A DNA stretch of 24,228 nucleotides. Source: DATACQ01 sp036555515 (lineage in GTDB: Bacteria; Desulfobacterota; Binatia; UBA9968). This document shows, in pieces, positions 1 through 9,600 of the stretch; position 1 is the stretch's first letter, and each line of letters opens with the position of its first letter. The position numbers and the translations under genes were made by a program. The notes under the pieces were generated by a model that saw only the letters and a program-made list of their open reading frames with translations, was not told where the DNA came from and did no database searches. Location of the stretch: NCBI GenBank assembly GCA_036555515.1, contig DATBLC010000398.1:1-24228 (forward strand). The letters are read 5' to 3'.

Positions 1-1943
1 TTCTTGTCACTGTTGTTGGCGAGCCATAGTTCTAGGTTATCTGGGGGAGTAAACTTATATCCAAACAGCTCGAGACCGGCTTCCAGTCCAGGGTCCGGTA
101 TTGGTCGAAGTTCATTCTCAGGGTTCTTCACGCCATAATTGATGCTTCCTATGGCTAGTTTTGCTGTCTTACCGGGAATCGTGATGGGTTCAAACCAGAC
201 AGTGCCCAAGAAAAACGGACAGTTTATTGACCAGCGAGAGTCAACCTTTTTCGCTGCTCCCGGGTTGGTATTCTCTATCAAAAGCCAAATATTGCTTTGT
301 GCTGCACTTTGGCCATTATCTCGAGGGATACCTTGCGTGAGAACGCCGTATCCTCGAACCCTTAAACCTGACTGAAGATTCGGCGGGGATCGTAGCATGA
401 TGTGCAGATCTTTATTGAGGCTACGCCCGGTAATGGTCCCCTTTACTATCCTAGTGTCCTCGGCCGGGATCCGGCACGGAGGGACATGGATTACACCACT
501 CAAAATCGGTACGCATTGCTCCTCCTTTCCGTCCGGCAAAGAAATATCGTGCCCCACCCCGGGAAACGAAATCAGGGTTCTCGGCCCGGTCAGTGCATTG
601 GAGAATATATATTCGGCCTGTTCCCCAGCGGTAACTGGATCATCACCACCCTTTAAAATTAAGGTGGGTACTCCGTGCGAAAATCTCGCGGGATCCCACG
701 GGACAATCTTAGTTTTTTTGTCAATACTCACTTTGTTTAGCCATATATTTATCGCTTTTTTCTCGCGGAAATGGGCATTGCCACCTATTTCCTTCAAGGC
801 TTTCTTATTACCGGATCTTACCCTAGCTCTTAGGAATCTCGGGGTGATGCCGTCGAACACCCCCATTGCGTAAAACACCCTGTGTGAATCCTGCATGTGC
901 CGTTCCCGTTGATTAATGGTCTCCTTACCCGGACGGTCGTCTTTGACGATCTCCTGTTTTTCTGTGCCCGCCTCCTCCCTTATCGCTCTGCCAATCTCAA
1001 TCTGACGGGCGACAAATTCTCGCCTGCTTCTCATTGATCCGACTAATCTAAGGTCGCGCAACTGACGAAAGAAGTTACGGCTAAAATTGTCAAGTTTATA
1101 TTTTTTCAGAAGTCCCTTTCTTCGAAGATCAGAGTAAGCGTCCACAAGGAACTGAACATTGCCAAATGCGTCCTCGGCCTTTCCAAATACCCCTTCGTCA
1201 GTATGATCGGTAGGATCTCCAAACACCGCCTTCAGTATGCGGCGCTGTTCCGCCTTTTTTAAATCACCAAACTCATCGCGCAATCCTTGCTCCGGTGAGT
1301 CGAAAATCCTCTTGAGGGTCTCTCGCTGAATCTCACGTACGTTGCTAGAAAAACTAGCGAAGGCAGCTTCAGTGTCAGATACGCTCGCAGACGCCTTGAA
1401 CATATGCCGCGACAGAGGTGCGATCAGTACCAGTTTTCTGACTCTTTTGGTGTGAAAACGGGCGTACTGTTGCGCCAAGATGGAGCCGTAACTTCTACCG
1501 ATGATCGCATCCCATGTTCCGTTTTTTCCAAGAAAATCCCGGCGGATAGCATCAATATCCTCCACCGCAAACCGTGTCCGTAAATACTTGTCGAAAACAG
1601 TGGATGGGGGAATCTGACTATACCCGCAGCCGCGAAGATGGAAGTGCACAACATTGTAACCGTTGTCGACGAGAAAATCCGCGTGTGTCGTCTCAAGAGA
1701 TGCTGGACGTACGATCTGACCTGGCCCTCCGGAACAGAAGAGCACTGATTTGTCTCCAGAACCTATACGGGGTGGATAAATAAAGTAATACAAATCAAAG
1801 CTACCTTTGTCGGGTGCTTTGGGATCCAACGGCACCGAGACGAATTTTTCTATGGGCTGATCAGCCCCGCCGCTTCGAACTAACCCTGAACGCTCGTCGG
1901 CTCGCCAAAAGACCCTTTTTGTTGTCTTGCCCGCTGCCGGCAT
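1..1943 (-). CDS. Alpha/beta hydrolase, prolyl-aminopeptidase-like (S33 type), with long C-terminal extension; 3' end outside window
   Basis: The frame starting with ATG at 1943 stays open to the left edge, giving at least 647 residues with no stop. I read it codon by codon. An excellent Shine-Dalgarno (AAGGAGG, 1949-1955) sits 5 nt upstream, 19 bp after the stop of the preceding NRPS gene. Visible hallmarks are an oxyanion-type GGPG loop (residues 72-75), RGCGYSQ (104-110) matching the DxRGxGxS segment of S33 peptidases, the nucleophile elbow GRSYG with Ser151, an acidic GGDD (Asp434/435) and GVGHD with His465. The spacing of these fits a complete catalytic triad with a large lid insertion between about 165 and 410. 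At least 180 residues follow the His, more than S33 enzymes normally have; this part is unrecognised. No signal peptide is evident, so it is probably cytosolic. Position suggests a trans-acting releasing, editing or maturation hydrolase for the NRPS product; an aminopeptidase is the alternative. Confidence 0.88.
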   Translation of the reverse strand, partial: MPAAGKTTKRVFWRADERSGLVRSGGADQPIEKFVSVPLDPKAPDKGSFDLYYFIYPPRIGSGDKSVLFCSGGPGQIVRPASLETTHADFLVDNGYNVVHFHLRGCGYSQIPPSTVFDKYLRTRFAVEDIDAIRRDFLGKNGTWDAIIGRSYGSILAQQYARFHTKRVRKLVLIAPLSRHMFKASASVSDTEAAFASFSSNVREIQRETLKRIFDSPEQGLRDEFGDLKKAEQRRILKAVFGDPTDHTDEGVFGKAEDAFGNVQFLVDAYSDLRRKGLLKKYKLDNFSRNFFRQLRDLRLVGSMRSRREFVARQIEIGRAIREEAGTEKQEIVKDDRPGKETINQRERHMQDSHRVFYAMGVFDGITPRFLRARVRSGNKKALKEIGGNAHFREKKAINIWLNKVSIDKKTKIVPWDPARFSHGVPTLILKGGDDPVTAGEQAEYIFSNALTGPRTLISFPGVGHDISLPDGKEEQCVPILSGVIHVPPCRIPAEDTRIVKGTITGRSLNKDLHIMLRSPPNLQSGLRVRGYGVLTQGIPRDNGQSAAQSNIWLLIENTNPGAAKKVDSRWSINCPFFLGTVWFEPITIPGKTAKLAIGSINYGVKNPENELRPIPDPGLEAGLELFGYKFTPPDNLELWLANNSDK

Positions 1944-1962
1944 ACTGGCCTCCTTGTATGGC

Positions 1963-4900
1963 TCATACTCGAATTGATTGATGCATTTCGGGAATCAATC
2001 GGTCGGTGTCGGCTACCATGCTCCGAGCCGTCCCAATGAGCGATTCATTCAATAATGCAAGCTGACTCCGTTTGAAATTTTCTATTCTAAGATTTACAGT
2101 GCCTGTCAACTTCGTTGGCGACTCGGTCAAGTTCAACATCAACTCAAGTGTTGTAAACTCAATATTTTCGGTGATCCTTATTTGCTTTGTGTCAAAAGGA
2201 GCAATAGTGAGGCCAGTCAGGGCCAATGGTATTGCGACTACGTTATAATTCAACAGGACTTGAAACAGACTGCTTCGTGAACTGTTTCCTTCTAGTTCAA
2301 ACGCATGCGCTAGTTCTTCGAAGGGCAATTCTTGACGAGCAAATGCAGCCAGTACTATATCCCGGGTTGTCTTCAAAAGCTGCGCAAACGTAGTATTTGG
2401 CCCTACTTGAAGGCAAAGCACAATGGTGTTCATGATGTATCCAACTGTAAACTCAACATTCTTCCAACGGCGGTTAGCTACCAGTGTCCCAATTCGAATA
2501 TCGCGTTGACCGCTTAACTGATAAAGAACGATGCTCAACGCGGCGACAATTATCATAAATGGAGTACAATTTTCCCTTTTTGCGAGCTCTTTTATACCCG
2601 CAAATAGACCCACATCAAATTCAATTGGCTGAAGTGAACCGCGCGATCTTCTGTTCTTTTTTTCCGCGCGAGTTTGTTGAAACGCAAGTGGGGCCGCAGG
2701 TCGCGTAAGTTGCAATTTCCAAAAGTCCATCTGAGCGGTAAACAGGCCTTCCTCTAAGAGGCGCCTTTCCCAAACAGCGTAATCCGTAAGTTGAATACCT
2801 GGCTCTGCCAACGATGGGGATCGTCCCCCGATAAAGCTTTCATATAGCGCCGCTAACTCCCGCTGAATTATTTGGATCGACCAATGGTCACAAATAATGT
2901 GATGAAGCGTAAGCAAGAGAAACGACTTACTATCGGTCAGTTGAATAACTTTAACTCTCATGAGTGGTCCCTTAGTGAGATCGAAACAGGTCTCTCTTTC
3001 TTCCAAGACCATCGAAGCGACTCGCTGCGACGATTCATCAACGGATGTTTCGTGGAAATCGCATACATCCAATTGAATGGTTAATCCATTCTTGATTATT
3101 TGAACCGGTTCCCCAGCGATCTCGCCAAAAACCGTGCGTAAAGCTTCGTGCCGCCGGACGAGCTCCTTGAGCGCGCGTTCCAACGCGCCAACGTTTAGAT
3201 TTCCACGGAGTTGGTAAACATATGGCATGTTCAAGAAATAGCCGCCGGGCATCATTTGATTCAGACGCCACAGGTGCTTTTGATTCATCGAGAGCGGAAG
3301 TGGCCCGTCACGGGGCACACGTACGATCGGTGGCAAATCATGAGTTATACCGCTAATTGTTTTCTCGATCGTCGTTGATAAGCCGGCAACTGTCGGTGTA
3401 TCAAAAAAAATCGACAGCGGCACGTCTTTGTCAAAGGCTTGGCGAACGCGAGAGATAATTTGAATGGCGAGGAGCGAGTGCCCTCCGAGTTCAAAAAAAT
3501 TGTCATGGACACCCACCGCGTCGATCTTCAGGACCTCACCCCAGATTTGAGCTAGCAGTTCTTCAACCTGTGTGCGAGGTTCGCCATATGCCTCTTTAAG
3601 CTCTGGTCTAGTAGCGTCCGGCAGCGGCAGCGCTTTTTGATCTATCTTGCCGTTAGGCGTTAACGCCAACCCTTCCAACGTGACAAAGGCTGAGGGAACC
3701 ATGTACTCAGGCAGCTTCGCTCTTAGGAAGCGCCGTAGCTCAGTAACAGACAGACCTGATGGTACTTTCGGAACCACATAACCAATGAGATCCTTTTCCT
3801 CCAACGAGCTACGAGCACGAACCACGATCACACTGTCCCTCACCCCCGGGTGTTGATTCAGCGCCGCTTCGATCTCACCCGACTCAATTCGATAACCCCG
3901 AATTTTGATCTGATTGTCTGCACGGCCTAGAAACTCAATGTTTCCATCACGAAGGTAACGAGCAAAGTCTCCTGTTCGGTAGAGCCGCGAATCAGGATCA
4001 TCACTAACCGGGTTGCAGATAAATCGTTCCGCCGTCAATTCCGGGCGGTTCAGATAGCCCCGCGCCACGCCAGCTCCGCCGACGTAAAGCTCTCCCCGAA
4101 CGCCCATCGGTAGCGGCTGCAAATGGCAGTCGAGAATGTATGTATGCGTGTTGGCGATTGGTCGGCCGATCGTTGTCGGACCGTGTTTGGTGCGGAGTGT
4201 GAAAGTTGAGTAAGTCGTTGTCTCGGAAGGCCCGTAGAGATCGTAAACTTTTTCGACACTGGCCCCTTGGTAGAGTCGTGCAACGAGCTCCGCTTTGAGC
4301 TGCTCGCCCGCGAGATTTACGACTGTTGTCGATTCCGGCAGCGAACCAAGCTCCAACATCTCGGCCATGACGGACGGCACGGTATTAACCAGCGTGACTT
4401 CATGCTTCGCGGCCAATTCGTGCAGGCAAAGAGCATTGTCGGTAAGAATGACTGTTCCCCCGGAAGTGACCGGGACGAACAACTCATAAACCGAAAGATC
4501 AAAACAGGTCGACGTGGATGCCAACACTCCCGCCAGTTCATCTGGTCCATATACAGTCTTGGCCCATTGTAAAAGATTGACCGTGTTACGATGCTCGATT
4601 GCGACCCCCTTGGGCATTCCCGTGGAGCCCGAGGTGTAGATAACATAGGCAAGATTGTTACAGCTGATGTCCCCCTTTGGATTTTCTTCGCCTTTTTGCT
4701 CGATGATCGGCCATTCTCGATCAAGGCATACATAGGTAAGCCGACGGTTGACCAGCGACAGCTGACCGTTCTTTAGATACTTCTCCTGAGTCAGGAGAAC
4801 GGAGCACTGCGCGTCGTTCAACATGAACTCTAAACGCTCGCGCGGATACGCTGGATCCAATGGCACATAGGCTCCGCCTGCTTTCAGAATGCCCAACAGC

Positions 4901-6693
4901 CCAACCACCATCTCCAAGGATCGCTCAACGCAGATTCCGACCAATTTCTCCGGCCCGACGCCCAATCCACGAAGGTAGTGAGCCAGCTGATTAGCACGTG
5001 TGTTGAGCTCCCGGTAGGTTACTTGCCGCCCATTAAAAGTCACTGCAATCGCGTCAGGGGTTTTCTCGACTTGCTCCTCGAACAGCTCATGTATGCACTT
5101 GTCTTTTGGATAGTCCGCGGCCGTATCATTCCACTCAACGAGCAGCTGATGCCGCTCGGCTTCGGTTAAGATGGGCGAGACCGAGATACGCCGGTCCGGA
5201 TCGGCAACGATCCCTTCCAGCAGAGTACGGAAGTGGCCAGCCATCCGCTCGATCGTAGACGCATCGAAAAGATCAGTGCTGTATTCGATGTAGCCGATGT
5301 ACTTTCCCTCGCGCTCGCGGAGAAAGAGTGAAAGGTCGAACGGCGACCGCGTCGTTGCCATTTCAATCGGTTCGATTCGAAGACCGGGAATTCCGCTGAT
5401 TGGGCGTGTTGCGTTCTGCAAAACGAACATGACTTGAAACAAGGGATTCCGGCTCGTGTCTCGCTCGGGCTTTAGCTCTTCGACCAATTTTTCAAACGGC
5501 AGGTCTTGATGAGCATAGGCGCCGAAGCAAACTTCACGTACCCGTGCAAGCGCTTCTTTGAAAGTCGGGTTTCCAGACAGGTCGGCTCGCAGAACTAACG
5601 TGTTTACGAAAAAACCAATCAACGAGTCGAGCTCAGTCCTGCGGCGGTTGGCGATCGGTGAGCCGACTACCACGTCCTCTTGTCCGCTGTATCGGTAGAG
5701 TAGCACCTGAAAACCCGACAGAAGCGTCATGAACGGTGTCACTCCCTCGCGATGGCTTAAATCATTGATGGCTTCCGTGAGCGACTGTTCCAAGGCTATC
5801 GAATGCCTGGCACCCCGAAAGTTCTGTCGCGCCGGCCGAGGCCGGTCGGTTGGGAGATTGAGAATCGGGATTTCGTTGAGCTGCTTCTTCCAATACGAAA
5901 GCTGCGATTCGAGCACCTCGCCTTGCAGCCAGTTTCTCTGCCAAACTGCGAAATCCGCATATTGGACGCTCAGATCTTGAAGCGGTGGGGGTCGATCGTT
6001 CGCGTACGCTTCATAAAGCGCCCACAGTTCTCGCGTCAATATCCCCATCGACCAGGCGTCAGACACGATGTGATGTGTCGCGAGGATGAGGATGTGCTCC
6101 TCGTTTCCAAAACGAAGCAATTCGGCTCGAAGAAACTTCCCTGCAGCGAAATCAAAAGGCGTCTCTGCCTCTTGCTGAATTCGATTTCGTATATGGGCTC
6201 CAAGCTCGATATCGGACACTGCCCGAAGATCGACAACGGATAACTTCAACTCGTACGGTGGCTCGGCGACTTGTATCGGCTGGCCATCGGCAACACGGAT
6301 CACCGAGCGCAGTACTTCGTGGCGACGCACGATTTCATTCAGGCTCGATTCCAGCGCGAAAAAGTTCAGCTTGCCTGATAGACGCGTAGCGCGGCAGATA
6401 TTGTAAGCGGCGCTGCCCGACTCTAACTGTTCCAGGAACCACAGCCGTTCCTGGGCGAAGGACAAAGGTGCGGGGTTACGGGTTGACCGCCGTAGGATAG
6501 GCGGAATACTAAACGCGGACGATTGGTCGTACTCACGGAGGAACTCGAGCAATTCCTGCTTACGCTCGGCAATTTGTGCGCGCAGGCGTTCTGTCAGCAC
6601 GCCCTTGGGGGCGTTGACCCGCAAACGTTCCCCCTGAGCTGTTAGCCGAATATTTAGAGATTGGAGGTAGGAGAGAAACTCAGCGACGTTTAT
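1963..6693 (-). CDS. Nonribosomal peptide synthetase, TubC_N-C-A-T-C (module 4 plus terminal condensation domain)
   Basis: A 1576-residue synthetase if read from an ATA at 6693-6691. The first conventional start, TTG at 6624, would cut off the first half of a textbook TubC_N docking domain: codons from ATA read (M)NVAEFLSYLQSL...APKGVLT. GGAGGAG lies 8 nt before ATA, and ATA overlaps the upstream TAA as ATAA. No ATG, GTG, TTG or CTG occurs in frame between the previous in-frame stop and 6624. Domains in this numbering: docking 1-52; C 74-510 with HHIVSDA (His207/208); A about 525-1018 with intact TSGSTG and PNGK; carrier domain with LGGHSL (Ser1073); terminal C about 1131-1560 with HHIICDH (His1264/1265). 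The A-domain pocket reads DLYNNALTYK by eye, close to known alanine (possibly glycine) codes. No epimerase, thioesterase or reductase is present. The terminal C domain may release or transfer the peptide to a free nucleophile. It ends 19 bp before the hydrolase gene. Confidence 0.93.
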   Translation of the reverse strand: MNVAEFLSYLQSLNIRLTAQGERLRVNAPKGVLTERLRAQIAERKQELLEFLREYDQSSAFSIPPILRRSTRNPAPLSFAQERLWFLEQLESGSAAYNICRATRLSGKLNFFALESSLNEIVRRHEVLRSVIRVADGQPIQVAEPPYELKLSVVDLRAVSDIELGAHIRNRIQQEAETPFDFAAGKFLRAELLRFGNEEHILILATHHIVSDAWSMGILTRELWALYEAYANDRPPPLQDLSVQYADFAVWQRNWLQGEVLESQLSYWKKQLNEIPILNLPTDRPRPARQNFRGARHSIALEQSLTEAINDLSHREGVTPFMTLLSGFQVLLYRYSGQEDVVVGSPIANRRRTELDSLIGFFVNTLVLRADLSGNPTFKEALARVREVCFGAYAHQDLPFEKLVEELKPERDTSRNPLFQVMFVLQNATRPISGIPGLRIEPIEMATTRSPFDLSLFLREREGKYIGYIEYSTDLFDASTIERMAGHFRTLLEGIVADPDRRISVSPILTEAERHQLLVEWNDTAADYPKDKCIHELFEEQVEKTPDAIAVTFNGRQVTYRELNTRANQLAHYLRGLGVGPEKLVGICVERSLEMVVGLLGILKAGGAYVPLDPAYPRERLEFMLNDAQCSVLLTQEKYLKNGQLSLVNRRLTYVCLDREWPIIEQKGEENPKGDISCNNLAYVIYTSGSTGMPKGVAIEHRNTVNLLQWAKTVYGPDELAGVLASTSTCFDLSVYELFVPVTSGGTVILTDNALCLHELAAKHEVTLVNTVPSVMAEMLELGSLPESTTVVNLAGEQLKAELVARLYQGASVEKVYDLYGPSETTTYSTFTLRTKHGPTTIGRPIANTHTYILDCHLQPLPMGVRGELYVGGAGVARGYLNRPELTAERFICNPVSDDPDSRLYRTGDFARYLRDGNIEFLGRADNQIKIRGYRIESGEIEAALNQHPGVRDSVIVVRARSSLEEKDLIGYVVPKVPSGLSVTELRRFLRAKLPEYMVPSAFVTLEGLALTPNGKIDQKALPLPDATRPELKEAYGEPRTQVEELLAQIWGEVLKIDAVGVHDNFFELGGHSLLAIQIISRVRQAFDKDVPLSIFFDTPTVAGLSTTIEKTISGITHDLPPIVRVPRDGPLPLSMNQKHLWRLNQMMPGGYFLNMPYVYQLRGNLNVGALERALKELVRRHEALRTVFGEIAGEPVQIIKNGLTIQLDVCDFHETSVDESSQRVASMVLEERETCFDLTKGPLMRVKVIQLTDSKSFLLLTLHHIICDHWSIQIIQRELAALYESFIGGRSPSLAEPGIQLTDYAVWERRLLEEGLFTAQMDFWKLQLTRPAAPLAFQQTRAEKKNRRSRGSLQPIEFDVGLFAGIKELAKRENCTPFMIIVAALSIVLYQLSGQRDIRIGTLVANRRWKNVEFTVGYIMNTIVLCLQVGPNTTFAQLLKTTRDIVLAAFARQELPFEELAHAFELEGNSSRSSLFQVLLNYNVVAIPLALTGLTIAPFDTKQIRITENIEFTTLELMLNLTESPTKLTGTVNLRIENFKRSQLALLNESLIGTARSMVADTDRLIPEMHQSIRV

Positions 6694-9600
6694 AGCTCGA
6701 TCTCCTCCCGATCCGCATCCTCCGTGACTGGTGTTGCGTCTCCGTGTTTTAGTCGAATGTCGATCTCATTTGCAAGGGCCGCGATTGTCGGCGATTCGAG
6801 AAAGGTTCGCAGTTCGAGCCCCACAACAAACGTTGCGCGAATGCGCGCGGCGGCCTGAGCGGCCAGCAAAGAATGGCCGCCGAGGCGGAAGAAGTTTTCG
6901 TTCATACCGACCTTCTCGCGCCCGAGCACTTGCGCGAAGATCTGGCTCAACTTCTGTTCGATTTCAGTCTGGGGCGCGTCGAACGATCCGGCCGGCGATG
7001 ACAGGGATTGGATCGACAACGGCGGTAAAGCCTGGTAGTCAATCTTGCCGTTGGGGCTAACTGGAAGATCGTCGAGTATCAAGAAGTGCGCCGGTACCAT
7101 GTAGTCCGGGAGCCACTTGCTTACAAAAGAACGTAATAGGTCAATGAATTCTGGCCCGTCTTCTTGGGCGGCGACGTAGGCGACCAAACGCGCATCAGAT
7201 TTTGGATTTTCGATACTTCGACTCGGCTCAGTACGGGTTTTGGACTTTAGATCGTCGGGATTGGAGTCGTCGAATTCCCGTACAACAACGGCGGCTGCTT
7301 TGACAACCGGATGCTGCTTAAGAACGGATTCAACTTCCTCCAACTCAACCCTGAAACCACGGATGTTGACACATCGGTCATTGCGTCCCGCCCATTCGAC
7401 GTTACCGTCTGGCAGATACCTTCCCAGCTCGCCTGTTCGATACAGCCGATCATTCGGATCATTGGTGAACGGGTTGGTTAGGAACCTTTCAACGGTAAGA
7501 TTTTCGTCACCGACGTAACCGTCAGCCAAATGTGGACTGCGGATGTATAACTCGCCAAGCTCCCCAACTCCCGCCAACCGCCCGCTGGAATTGAGTACTA
7601 AAAGTTGAACGTCCTTTATTCCACGCCCCAATGGAATAGGGCGCCGATCTTCGTCGCCACCCGCTGGAACGCCGTCCGGAATATCGTAATATCCTACTGC
7701 GCGCTGTGTTTCCGTCGCGCCGTAAAAACTGCCTATCTTTGCATAAGGCGCAAGATCGCGGATGTTCGATACTTGCTGCCTGATTAAGAGATCGCCGCCA
7801 AAAAAGATACGGCGCACGGATGGAAGCGTCTTGTCACCGGCAGTCAATAACAGCTGGCCCAGGGCGGGGGTAAGATGAAGAACGGTGATCTCATTTTGGC
7901 GAAGCCATCCGGCCAACATTTCCGGTGATCGTGCTGTGTGGGGATCCGGAATATAGAGTGTCGCTCCAAGGTGGAGGGATGTGAAAATATCTCGGTGCAG
8001 GTGATTGTACGCAAGACCAGAGAGTAGGCAGAACCGATCGGTTTCATCCATGCCGAACGTTTCCTTTTGCCACGGCAAGAAGTGCGTGATCGGCCCATGC
8101 CGGCTGAGCACACCCTTGGGTTCACCGGTAGACCCAGAGGTAAACGCAATATATGCCGGGTCGTTCGCATTGACCGATACGAGCGCTTGGGTTTTCAGAT
8201 GGTCGCTCAGAACGTCGGCGACCGCCTGTTTGCCTACCGGTAATTGCACGCGGCAGGTGAGATCAAGCGTGTCCAAGCAGTTCGCGAGCTCTTCGGGTAG
8301 CTCCCCGGCCCCATCCATTTGGATCCATCCTTTTGGTCGCGCAATTCGTAAATAGGCGGTCAATCGCGCCGGCGGGTATGTCGGATCTAGGATGGCAAAT
8401 ACCGCACCAGCCTTCAAAATACCCAGCAACGCTGGAACCAAAGTCGAACTGCGATGCGCATAGATCGCCACGACATCATTCGGCTGAATTCCTAACGCGA
8501 TCAGATAGTGTGCAATTTGGTTGCCGCGAGTTTCGAGCTCACAATACGTCCAGGTTTCGTTGGCATCGACCAGGGCGATTCGACCCGGTTCGCGACTCGC
8601 CCAATCCACCACGTACGCATGGATTGGCCCCTCCCAGGTATCATCGAGCGATTCTCTCGGGTCTGGGAGTAGAGCGCGGGTGAATGGCAATAGAAGACTA
8701 AACTCGCCAATCCTTGCATCAGGCTTCTCAGCAATCTGTGATAAAAGAAGGCTGAACTGCTCGAGCATGAAAGCGATACGAAGGTCGGAAAATAGATCCG
8801 CGCTGTAAACGATTGCCAATTCTATGATTCCATCCTTTTCCGGCGCATACAGCGTGATATCGAATTTGGCCTCCGGATCAAAGAACGACTCTTTTGTTAC
8901 TTCACAGCCCTGCAATTGAAGCACGCGTTCCGACACGTCGGCCATATTGAACATCACTTGAAAGAAGGGATTGCCGCTCAGATCACGGTTCGGGGTAATG
9001 GCTTCGACGATCTTTTCGAAAGGCAATTCTTGGTGCGTGTAGGCGCCCAGGCAGACTTCGCGGATCCGTCTCAATAATTCCAAAAAACTCGGGTTACCGG
9101 ACAAATCGGTGCGTAGAGGTAGGGCGTTGATGAAGAAGCCGATCAACCCCTCCGTTTCCGGCCGATTGCGGCCTGCAATCGTCGAGCCGACCACAACGTC
9201 TTCTCGTCCGGAATAACGAGAGAGCAAAATCTTGAAGGCGGCGAGAAGTGTCATGAATAATGTTACGCCTTCGTGCCGGCTCAGCTCTTTAAGCGAGTCC
9301 ATGAGTTGGCTAGAAAGACCAAGTGTTTTACGAACCCCCCGACTGCTCTGTAGCGCCGGTCGTGGATAGTCAGTGGGGAAACTCAGCGAGGAATAGGAAG
9401 CAACACGCCGGGTCCAATATTGCACCTGCGATTCCAAGCCATCGCCTTTGAGACAGTCCCGTTGCCACACTGCATAGTCCGCGTACTGCACCGCCAGCGG
9501 CGCCAGCGGATCCGGTTCTCTATTGACGTAAGCCCCATACAGGACTCCAAGCTCCTTGAACAAAATGCCCATTGACCAGCCGTCTAGAATCGTATGATCT

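Noticed and set aside
139..1783. Several short frames on both strands, suggesting a broken gene region
   Set aside because: The minus-strand frame from 1943 is open all the way to position 1 with intact hydrolase motifs; it lacks a stop only because it leaves the window. The short frames are shadows.
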